DNA from: Kribbella jejuensis
Lineage (GTDB): Bacteria > Actinomycetota > Actinomycetes > Propionibacteriales > Kribbellaceae
Direction of reading: 5' to 3'
Assembly (NCBI RefSeq): GCF_006715085.1
Contig: NZ_VFMM01000001.1
Span: forward strand, 3,963,118-4,027,117
DNA length: 64,000 nt
Position 1 is the stretch's first letter, and every line of letters starts with the position of its first letter. A model generated the notes under the pieces. It was not told the origin of the DNA, ran no database searches, and was given only the letters and a program-made list of their open reading frames with translations. The position numbers were made by a program, and so were the translations under genes. Positions 24,504-31,746 of this stretch are shown here, in pieces.

Positions 24504-25502
24504 GTGCCTGACGGAATCTGGCTGCGTTTTCTGAGCGGCCCCGACATCGACGCGCTCGGCCTCACGCGGCTGGAGATCGTGGACGCGGTCGAGGACGCCG
24601 TCCGCGAGCACGGATTGGGTCGTACCGCCTTCGAGCCGCGGGTGCATCTCACGCCGGACAACGGCGGCATCGGCCACTTCAACATCCTGCGCGGTCATCT
24701 CGACGGGCTAGGTGCGCACGGGGTCAGCGGAGTGAAGGTGGTCGGCGACCTGAAGGGTCTGCCGAGCGAGCTCGCGATGGCGACGCTGTTCGACCCGACG
24801 ACGGGCGTGCCGCTCGCTGTGCTCGATGCGACGATGATCACCGCGGCCCGGACCGGCGCGATGACGACGGTCGGCGCGCGGCACCTGGCCCGCCGGGACA
24901 GCAAGATCCTCGCGCACGCGGGTGCTCGGGGTACGGCGTGGTGGAACGTGACGATGCTCGACGACCTCTTCGACCTCGACGAGATCCGGGTGACGTCGGC
25001 GCGGCCGGAATCGCGGGAGAAGTTCGCCGCCGAGCTCGCGGAGGAACTGTCGACGCCGATCCGGGTGTGCGCGACCGCGGAGGAGGCCTTCGACGGCGCC
25101 GACGTACTGGTCGAGGCGACCCGCCTCACCGAACCCGAACCGCTGCTCCGCACCGCGGCGGTCAAGCCGGGAACGCTGACCATACCGTACGGTACGGTAT
25201 CCGCGGTCGAGCTGGACCTCCTCGACGTGATGGACAAGGTCGTCGTGGACGACTGGCGCGAGGCGCAGTCCGGCCGCTTCGGTGCGCTGCGCCGGCACGT
25301 GGACACCGGCCGGCTGTCACCGGAAACGCTGTACGCCGAGATCGGGCAGATCGTCGCGGGACAGAGGCCGGGGCGGGAATCCGACGCCGAACGCAATCTC
25401 TTCTGGCATCGTGGTCTGTCGCTCCTCGACGTCGCCATCGCGCACCTGATCCTCACCCGCGCCGAAGCTGCGGACGCCGGCACGATGTTGCGTTTCCACT
25501 GA
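24504..25502 (+). CDS. Ornithine cyclodeaminase/mu-crystallin homolog with altered NAD motif
   Basis: A 332-residue member of the OCD/mu-crystallin family. The substrate-binding half is typical (GVKVVGDLKG, VLDATMITAARTGAMTTVGARHLA). In the Rossmann half the usual GxGxxA dinucleotide loop reads Gly-Ala-Arg-Gly-Thr-Ala, so the second Gly is Arg. Family members include cyclodeaminases, amino-acid dehydrogenases and imine reductases, all NAD(P)-dependent; here cofactor use is doubtful. It overlaps the downstream lyase homolog by one base, so both are made together. Confidence 0.8.
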   Translation: MPDGIWLRFLSGPDIDALGLTRLEIVDAVEDAVREHGLGRTAFEPRVHLTPDNGGIGHFNILRGHLDGLGAHGVSGVKVVGDLKGLPSELAMATLFDPTTGVPLAVLDATMITAARTGAMTTVGARHLARRDSKILAHAGARGTAWWNVTMLDDLFDLDEIRVTSARPESREKFAAELAEELSTPIRVCATAEEAFDGADVLVEATRLTEPEPLLRTAAVKPGTLTIPYGTVSAVELDLLDVMDKVVVDDWREAQSGRFGALRRHVDTGRLSPETLYAEIGQIVAGQRPGRESDAERNLFWHRGLSLLDVAIAHLILTRAEAADAGTMLRFH

Positions 25503-27109
25503 TGATCACCGAACCTCGCGACCTCGATCCCGCCAGTTGGGAGCCGATCGAATTGGCTCCTGCCCTCCTGGAACGGCTGGCGGCGATCCGCGCCGAAGCC
25601 CTGGAGGTGCTGGAATCGGGGGACCCCGTGTACGGCGTGAATACCGGTATGGGCAATCTCAGCAAACGCCGTCTGACCCTCGAGGAGCAGGCGCGCCATC
25701 AGCACAACCTGCTCCGCGGCCGGGCGGTCGGCGGCCCACCGTGGCTACCACCCGACGAAGCCCGCGCAGTCCTGATCGGCCGGCTGAGAACCTTCCTCAC
25801 CGGCGATGCCGCCGTTTCCGTCGCCCTCATCAACCAACTGGTTGCCCTGATCAACAGCAACTACGTCCCCGCCATCCCCCTCGAAGGCGCCGGCTCCGCC
25901 GGCGAAATCATCCCCCTCGCCCACGCAACCAGCCCCCTCATCGGCCTCGGCTGGGTCTACGAACTGCCCCGTCCTACCGCCCGCGGCGGCGCGGCGGGTG
26001 TTGCCTCTGCCGGAGCCGCTGGGGGCGGGGAGGGTGTTGTGCCCGCGGGGCATGCGGAGGGTTCTGCGCCCGGTTGGGGTGCGGAGGGTTCTGCGTCCGG
26101 TGGGGTTGGGGCGGGGGCCTCTCGACCGGGCGGTGGTCAGGTGGCGACGGAGGGGGTTGGTGGGACGTGGGGGCCCGTGTTGCGGTCTGCGAGGGGGGTG
26201 TTGCCGGGGTTTGAGTTGGGGGCTAAGGAAGGGATTGCGTTGCTGGCGGGGGTTCCGGGGGCGGCGGGGCGGGCGGGGCTTGGGGTTGCTCGGGGGCGGC
26301 GGTTGGTGGATCGGCTGACGGCTGTAGCGGCTGGGGCGATTGCTGTGGTGGGGGCCAATCGGGATCCGTACCACGTGGCGGCCGGGCGGGGTGACGACGT
26401 GCTGGCTGCCGAGCTCGCGCGGTTGCGGGAGTGGGCCGGTCCCGAGCGGGAGCCGCGGAGTTTGCAGGCGCCGGTTTCGTTCCGCGTGGCGGGACACGTG
26501 ATCGCGCACGTACGGCGAACCCTCGAGCAACTCGACGACGCGGTGGAGCGCGCGTTCGAGGGCGTCACCGACTCACCGGCCTACCTGGATGGCGAATACG
26601 TCGGCACCGCGGGTTTCCACGGTCTCGATCTCACGGCGTACTGCGACCACCTGACCGTAGCGCTCGCCCACGCCGCGGAAGTCTCCACTGCTCGCCTCCA
26701 CCGCCTCCTCGACCCCACGGTCACCGGCCTGCCGGCGCAGCTCGCCCGCGATCCCGGACCGCAGGCCGGGCTGGTGGCCGTCCACAAGCGGGCGGTCGCG
26801 ATCACCCACCAGCTCCGCCGCCTGACGTTGCCCACGGCAATCAGCATGACGGAGACGTCCAACGGGCAGGAGGACGTCCAGACCTTCTCCTGGGAAGCCG
26901 TCGGCAACCTCGGCGAAGCCATCCGCCTCACCCGCGCGGCAACCGCCTGCGAGCTCCTCGCCGTACGCCAAGCCTTCGCGCTCTCGAACCGCCCGGTGCC
27001 ACCGGCTTTACAACCACTCATCCAAGCGGTCGACGACGTTGTACCCCCGATCGACGCGGACCGTCCCTTCGGCGAGGACCTGACCCGGCTGCTGACGGAG
27101 GTGATCTAA
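25502..27109 (+). CDS. Aromatic amino acid lyase (HAL/PAL fold) homolog without an intact MIO triad
   Basis: A 535-residue HAL/PAL-family protein. Conserved parts: catalytic-loop Tyr44 in VYGVNTGMG, PLAH at 138-141, AKEGIALL, SFRV in the LRCQP position and NGQEDVQTFSWEA. The MIO cofactor normally arises from Ala-Ser-Gly; here residues 132-134 align as Ser-Ala-Gly (GSAGEIIPLAH), so the Ser that must dehydrate is missing. About 75 Gly/Ala/Ser-rich residues (roughly 155-230) are inserted before AKEG. Coupled to the OCD homolog; a deaminase role is not safe to assume. Confidence 0.78.
   Translation: MITEPRDLDPASWEPIELAPALLERLAAIRAEALEVLESGDPVYGVNTGMGNLSKRRLTLEEQARHQHNLLRGRAVGGPPWLPPDEARAVLIGRLRTFLTGDAAVSVALINQLVALINSNYVPAIPLEGAGSAGEIIPLAHATSPLIGLGWVYELPRPTARGGAAGVASAGAAGGGEGVVPAGHAEGSAPGWGAEGSASGGVGAGASRPGGGQVATEGVGGTWGPVLRSARGVLPGFELGAKEGIALLAGVPGAAGRAGLGVARGRRLVDRLTAVAAGAIAVVGANRDPYHVAAGRGDDVLAAELARLREWAGPEREPRSLQAPVSFRVAGHVIAHVRRTLEQLDDAVERAFEGVTDSPAYLDGEYVGTAGFHGLDLTAYCDHLTVALAHAAEVSTARLHRLLDPTVTGLPAQLARDPGPQAGLVAVHKRAVAITHQLRRLTLPTAISMTETSNGQEDVQTFSWEAVGNLGEAIRLTRAATACELLAVRQAFALSNRPVPPALQPLIQAVDDVVPPIDADRPFGEDLTRLLTEVI
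26053..26105 (+). repeat. 27-bp in-frame tandem repeat in the lyase insertion
   Basis: Two adjacent copies of a 27-base unit beginning TGCGGAGGGTTCTGCG encode AEGSAPGWG and AEGSASGGV. The unit keeps the frame, so the low-complexity insertion could have grown by slippage or unequal exchange. The surrounding bases 25985-26340 are strongly G-rich on this strand. Confidence 0.7.
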
Positions 27110-27241
27110 CCCCCGGCCGGCGTAGGTTGATCGAAAAAGCCAGCCGACACGCAGGTTGTACCGAAGCCGTAAGTAGCCCGCGTGGGGTCTGTGTCGTTGG
27201 CCTGGTGTCGGGGTCCTGTCGATGGCGGCGGAGGAGTTGTC

Positions 27242-27877
27242 GTGAAGCGGTTCGTGGTACCGCCGGGTTGGCCGATTCCGCCGCGGCGCAACTGGATCCC
27301 GCCGAAGACCTGGCAGCCGGACCCGTCCTGGCCACCGGCCCCGCCGAGCTGGAAGTTCTGGGTGAACGGGAAGGGCAAGCCGGTCCTCGGCCCCGTCGGC
27401 CGGTACGGCGGTCCCTCCCGCCGTGCCGTGTACGCCGGAGCCGCCGCGCTGCTCGTCTTCGCCGGCGTGAACATCTGGGCGGTGTCCGCGATCGGCCTGT
27501 TCGACGGCGACTCGGACGACTCCGCGGCGGTGAAGTTCGCCGAGAAGACAACCCAGCCGACCCAGAGCGTCGCGGAGAGCTCGACGAGTCCCGTCGTACC
27601 GCCGCCGACTGTGACGCCACCGCTCGTACCGAGCACGATCGTCACGCCGACCGTGAAACCGGCGAAGCCGACCCGGAAGCCCACCGCGAGCAGGACAACC
27701 GACCGGACCAAAGCGACTCCCAAGCCCACCCGGACCACGACGAGACCGCCGTCACCGAAGCCGACCAGGCCGACCGTTCAACCGTCCACCTCGGACGAAC
27801 TCCTCCGCCAGTACTGCATCCAGCACGGCATCGACCCCGAGTGGTGTGATCCGAGCGTCTGGCGGCAGCACCACTAG
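27242..27877 (+). CDS. Proline-rich single-pass membrane protein
   Basis: A 211-residue protein: a Trp/Pro-rich N-terminal segment (about residues 5-40, with PPGWPIPP and WPPAPPSWKFW), one transmembrane helix (about 63-82), a long Thr/Pro/Lys linker with TRKP-type units (about 105-180) and a short C-terminal head with two Cys (YCIQHGIDPEWCDP). The GTG at 27242 follows GGAGGAG; translation upstream to 27182 is unlikely. Probably an envelope protein with a disulfide-linked outer head. Function unknown. Confidence 0.75.
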   Translation: MKRFVVPPGWPIPPRRNWIPPKTWQPDPSWPPAPPSWKFWVNGKGKPVLGPVGRYGGPSRRAVYAGAAALLVFAGVNIWAVSAIGLFDGDSDDSAAVKFAEKTTQPTQSVAESSTSPVVPPPTVTPPLVPSTIVTPTVKPAKPTRKPTASRTTDRTKATPKPTRTTTRPPSPKPTRPTVQPSTSDELLRQYCIQHGIDPEWCDPSVWRQHH

Positions 27878-29040
27878 ACGATGTTCCGCTCGGGGCGGAT
27901 CGTGGAGCGGAAGCGGTCGGTGCTCAGTGGGCTGACGTCGACGAACGGCTCGCGGCCGAGGTAGAGGTCGCGGATCACCTCGCCGACCGCGGGACCTTGC
28001 AGGAAACCGTGTCCGGAAAACCCTGTCGCGTAAAGGAAGCGCGAGATTCCGGCCGCCTCGCCGATGAGCGCGTTGTGGTCCGGGGTGACCTCGTACAGCC
28101 CGGCCCAGCCGCCGGTCAGGCCGACGTCGAGCAGTGCCGGTGCGCGACGCTCCATCGCGGCGGTGAGTCGTGGGATCCACTCGTCTGTGCGGCTGACGTC
28201 GAACCCGGGCTGCTCGTCCGGGTCCGACATGCCCACCAGCAGCCCGGGACCTTCGCGGTGGAAGTAGAACGTCGTACCGAAGTCGATCGTCATCGGCAAG
28301 CGGGTCGGCAACCCGGCGATCGCCTCGGTGACCACGATCTGCCGCCGCAACGGCACCACCGGCAACTCCACTCCGACCAGCTCACCAACCCGCGCAGACC
28401 AGGCTCCCGCGGCGCAGATCACGGTCCCGGTCCGCACCTCACCGCGCGGCGTACGGACCTTCGAGATCTGGTTGCCAACAGCATCGATCCCGACCACCTC
28501 GCAGTTGGTGACCAAGGTGGCACCGAGCCGACGGGCGGCAGTGGCGTAGCCGAGTACGACGGATTCCGGCGTGCAGTGGCCAGCGCTCGGAGAGAAGCAG
28601 GCACCGGCCAGACCGTCCGGTACGACGATCGGCGCCAGCTCGACAGCCTCGTCGACGGAGATCATCCGGGTCGGCGGAAGGTGCGCGGCCACCGTGTTCT
28701 GCAGTTTCGTGCTCTCACGGAAATGCTCGACCTGCTCGGCCGTCTCCAGCAGGAACAGGTAGCCGACCTGATGCAGATCGATCTCCTGCCCCGGACGCTC
28801 ACCGAACCGCGCGAACGCCTCCAAGCTGCGAGCGCCGAGTGCGATGTTCACCTCGTCGGAGAAGTTCGCTCGTACGCCGCCCGCCGCTTTGCAGGTAGAG
28901 CCGGAGCCGAGCTGACTCCTCTCCAGCAAGAGCACGTCCCGGACCCCGGCCTCGGCGAGGTGAAAGGCGATGCTGGTCCCCATCACCCCGCCACCCACCA
29001 CCACGACGTCGGCGGCGCGCGGGAGGCCGATCGCCGTCAC
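27874..29040 (-). CDS. DAO-family FAD-dependent oxidoreductase
   Basis: A 388-residue glycine/D-amino-acid or sarcosine oxidase-type flavoprotein. The FAD loop is ADVVVVGGGVMGTSIAFHLAEAG (residues 8-30), with GSGSTCKAAGG next and GFSGHGFLQGPAVGE at the C terminus. It should oxidise an amine or amino acid with O2 as acceptor. The GTG at 29040 overlaps the aldehyde dehydrogenase stop by four bases (GTGA), indicating a catabolic pair in which the dehydrogenase removes the aldehyde or semialdehyde formed. Confidence 0.83.
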   Translation of the reverse strand: MTAIGLPRAADVVVVGGGVMGTSIAFHLAEAGVRDVLLLERSQLGSGSTCKAAGGVRANFSDEVNIALGARSLEAFARFGERPGQEIDLHQVGYLFLLETAEQVEHFRESTKLQNTVAAHLPPTRMISVDEAVELAPIVVPDGLAGACFSPSAGHCTPESVVLGYATAARRLGATLVTNCEVVGIDAVGNQISKVRTPRGEVRTGTVICAAGAWSARVGELVGVELPVVPLRRQIVVTEAIAGLPTRLPMTIDFGTTFYFHREGPGLLVGMSDPDEQPGFDVSRTDEWIPRLTAAMERRAPALLDVGLTGGWAGLYEVTPDHNALIGEAAGISRFLYATGFSGHGFLQGPAVGEVIRDLYLGREPFVDVSPLSTDRFRSTIRPERNIV

Positions 29041-30581
29041 GGCAGCTCGTACGACAGGTCGGCCTCTACCGTCTGGGTATCCATCTGCGCCTTCTGCAGC
29101 TTGCCCGAGTAGTCCCAGTTCAGCGACTGCCAGCGGGTGAACTGGTCGAGCACCCACATCCCGCTCTGCCGCGACCCGTTGCCCGACTTCCCGTTCCCAC
29201 CGAACGGCAGATGCGCCTCGGCCCCGGACGTCGAGTTGTTCACGCTCACCATCCCGGCCGAGATGCCCTGCGCGAACCGGAACGCCTGCTGCGGATCGGT
29301 CGTGTAGATCGAGCTCGACAAGCCGTACCCAGATTTGTTGCCTAAAGCAATCGCTTCGTCCAGGGTGGTGTACGGCATGACGCCCACGATCGGCCCGAAT
29401 GTCTCGTTCAGGAACAGCTCGTCGTCCGCACGCACGTCCGCGACGATCGTCGGGTGGTAGAACAACCCGGCCGCAGGATCTCCGACGAACCCCGCGCGCG
29501 GGTTGTCCGCGGTCACCCGCCCGGTCCGCCCGATCACCCGGTGGTGTGCCACGATCCAGCCGAGCGACTTCTCGAACCCGGCCGCGAACTTCTCGTCCAG
29601 CAGCGGCCCGAACAGCACGTCCCGCGTCGGATCGCCCATCACCGCCGCCCCGACGGCGGCCCCGAATCGGTCGAGGAACTCGCCGTACACGGAGCGGTGC
29701 ACGATCGCCGTACCCAAGGAGGTGCAGCGTTGGCCGGCCGTACCGAAGCCGGAGAACAACGCGCCCTCGACGGCCAGCTCCAGGTCTGCGTCCGACGCGA
29801 TGATCATCGGGTTCTTGCCGCCGAGTTCCAGGCACGGTGTCTGCAGCTGCCGGCCGCACAGCTCGCCGATCCGGGTGCCGACCGCGCTCGACCCGGTGAA
29901 GCCGACCTTGTCGATCAGTCCGTCCCGCAACGCCTGCTCGAGGCCCGTGAACGTGTCGGGGCCGTCGGCGTACACGACGTTGAACACCCCGGCCGGTACG
30001 CCGGCATGCGCGAAGATCTCGTAGAACGCGTCCGAGACGACCGCGGAGTACTCCGCCGGCTTCCAGACGACCGTGTTGCCGCAGAGCAGCGCCGGGACGA
30101 TGTACCAGGACGGGACGGCGATCGGGAAGTTCCCGGCGGTGATGACCGCGACCGTCCCGACCGGACGGCGGAACGTGAACAGCTGCTTGTCCGGCATCTC
30201 CGACGGCACCGTCTGCCCGTACAGCCGGCGGCCTTCGCCGAGGAAGAAGTCGCAGGTGTCGATGATCTCCTGGACCTCACCGCGCGCCTCGGCCAGCGGC
30301 TTGCCGATCTCCTGCGTGACCAGCGCGGCCAGGCGCTCCTTGTTGAGCGTCATCAGCCGGCCGACATTCGAGATCACCTGACCGCGCTGTGGCGCCGGCG
30401 TCGCGGACCACTGCGCGGCGGCGTCCCGGGCCGCTGCGGCCGCCCGGACGAACACGTCCGGCCCGGCGCTGCCGACTGTCCCGACGACCTCGTCCAGCCG
30501 CGCCGGATTCGTCGACGCTGTACGCCGTACCGCTTCCGCCACTCGCTCGCCACCGACCACGGACAGCACCTCACGCGCCAT
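29037..30581 (-). CDS. Aldehyde dehydrogenase family protein
   Basis: A 514-residue NAD(P)-dependent aldehyde dehydrogenase. It has the general base Glu in CLELGGKNPM, the catalytic Cys in TAGQRCTSLG and the C-terminal LPFGGNGKSGNG. Overall it resembles the semialdehyde-dehydrogenase branch that includes piperidine-6-carboxylate dehydrogenases. It is coupled to the DAO-type oxidase downstream, consistent with amine or lysine-type catabolism, but the substrate is inferred only from context. Confidence 0.88.
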   Translation of the reverse strand: MAREVLSVVGGERVAEAVRRTASTNPARLDEVVGTVGSAGPDVFVRAAAAARDAAAQWSATPAPQRGQVISNVGRLMTLNKERLAALVTQEIGKPLAEARGEVQEIIDTCDFFLGEGRRLYGQTVPSEMPDKQLFTFRRPVGTVAVITAGNFPIAVPSWYIVPALLCGNTVVWKPAEYSAVVSDAFYEIFAHAGVPAGVFNVVYADGPDTFTGLEQALRDGLIDKVGFTGSSAVGTRIGELCGRQLQTPCLELGGKNPMIIASDADLELAVEGALFSGFGTAGQRCTSLGTAIVHRSVYGEFLDRFGAAVGAAVMGDPTRDVLFGPLLDEKFAAGFEKSLGWIVAHHRVIGRTGRVTADNPRAGFVGDPAAGLFYHPTIVADVRADDELFLNETFGPIVGVMPYTTLDEAIALGNKSGYGLSSSIYTTDPQQAFRFAQGISAGMVSVNNSTSGAEAHLPFGGNGKSGNGSRQSGMWVLDQFTRWQSLNWDYSGKLQKAQMDTQTVEADLSYELP

Positions 30582-30614
30582 ACGGCTTACCTCCAGGTTG
30601 TGGGGTCTCCAACC

Positions 30615-31193
30615 CTAGAGCGAAGGCGGGATCTTGTGGTCGATGTACAGGTCGGGGATCGGAATCGGCATCCGCCACAGGTGCGAGTCCGGGTGGATCA
30701 TGCCGTGCCGGACCGCGATGATGCGGAGCAGCCGGAGCGGGCCGGCGATCAGGACGAACGCGAGCGGGAGTTCGACCAGCAGCGCGCTGAGCAGCGCCTG
30801 GGTGAGGTCGCCGCCGCGCTGGCTGGTCATCACGTCGACCCAGGCGTCGCAGATCAGCAGTACCCCGGACGCGAACGCGGTCGGGAACACGAACTGCTTG
30901 CGTTTCCAGCCGCCGATCGCGGTCAGGACCAGCATCGTGAGCAGCAGGATGTCGAATCCGACCCACGTCGCGACCCAGTTCCGCGCGACGTAGTGGTTCG
31001 GCAAGGTGACCGCGAGGTACACCGTCCAGGGAATCAGCGCGATCACGCAGAGCGTGATCAGCACGGTCCGCCACTTGCGGATTCGCTCGATCGTTCGTCT
31101 GGACGGCAAGCCGTCCAGGCGTGGTGCGAGCCGCAGGATCAGTTCTCGCCGCTCCTGCGGCGTCATCGCCGCGATGTCTTCGTCGGTCAGCAC
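30615..31193 (-). CDS. Four- to five-helix membrane protein
   Basis: A 192-residue hypothetical membrane protein. A soluble N-terminal stretch (LTDEDIAAMTPQERRELILRLAPRLDG) is followed by hydrophobic segments near residues 40-62, 75-95, 105-120 and 130-150, ending in IDHKIPPSL. The GTG at 31193 gives the shortest natural N terminus; a longer frame to 31298 would run through the intergenic dyad. I do not recognise the family. Confidence 0.65.
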   Translation of the reverse strand: MLTDEDIAAMTPQERRELILRLAPRLDGLPSRRTIERIRKWRTVLITLCVIALIPWTVYLAVTLPNHYVARNWVATWVGFDILLLTMLVLTAIGGWKRKQFVFPTAFASGVLLICDAWVDVMTSQRGGDLTQALLSALLVELPLAFVLIAGPLRLLRIIAVRHGMIHPDSHLWRMPIPIPDLYIDHKIPPSL

Positions 31194-31206
31194 CCTTCGA
31201 GTATGC

Positions 31207-31226
31207 CTTGTGATCGCATTCACAAG
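31207..31226. promoter_or_regulatory. Inverted repeat between divergent membrane-protein and DUF1992 genes
   Basis: CTTGTGA-TCGCAT-TCACAAG has perfect 7-base arms in the 79-base divergent gap. A second smaller dyad, AGTAT-TCTG-ATACT, follows at 31229-31242. Together they could hold one or two repressor dimers controlling both genes. The regulator is unknown. Confidence 0.5.
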
Positions 31227-31272
31227 CCAGTATTCTGATACTTCGAAGCACTCGACGAGCGAGGTGCGGGAG

Positions 31273-31746
31273 ATGACCGAGCGCAAGCCACCCGGCATGA
31301 AGACCCAGGATTGGGTCGAGGCTCAGCTCAAGCGGGCCCAGAACGCCGGCGAGTTCGACAACCTGGCCGGAGCCGGGAAACCGCTGCGGCTGGCCGAGGG
31401 CCACGACCCGGACTGGTGGGTGAAGGACTTCATCCGCCGGGAGAACATCGAGACCGACGCGTTGCTGCCGTCGGCGATGCAGTTGCGCAAGGAGAAGCAG
31501 CAGATCCACGAGAAGGTCCGCGGAATGCGCCGCGAGTCCGAAGTCCGGGAATACCTGGCCGATCTGAACCAGCGCATCCGGGTCGCGATCCGCGACACCA
31601 CCGGCCCGGTCGTGCCGACCGGCCCGGTGAACGAGGACGCCGTGATCGCCCAGTGGCGGATGGAGCGCCCGCCCCGCGAACCGCTGTCCAGACCGGTCGA
31701 GAACAAGCCCCGGAAGAAGTCGATCTGGCAGCGCCTGTTCAGCTGA
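31273..31746 (+). CDS. DUF1992 (DnaJC28-like) protein
   Basis: A 157-residue soluble protein. The DUF1992 block runs from about residue 10 to 85 (WVEAQLKRAQNAGEFDNLAGAG, then DPDWWVKDFIRREN). The same domain occurs in DnaJC28 of eukaryotes, without a J domain here. The function is not established. The ATG at 31273 follows GGTGCGGGAG. Its end overlaps the convergent E1 gene by eight bases. Confidence 0.82.
   Translation: MTERKPPGMKTQDWVEAQLKRAQNAGEFDNLAGAGKPLRLAEGHDPDWWVKDFIRRENIETDALLPSAMQLRKEKQQIHEKVRGMRRESEVREYLADLNQRIRVAIRDTTGPVVPTGPVNEDAVIAQWRMERPPREPLSRPVENKPRKKSIWQRLFS

Noticed and set aside
25184..25205. ATACCGTA/TACGGTAT inverted repeat inside the OCD gene
   Set aside because: GTAC- and CGTACG-rich codon pairs are common across this window, so such dyads arise by codon choice. 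The site is deep in coding sequence.
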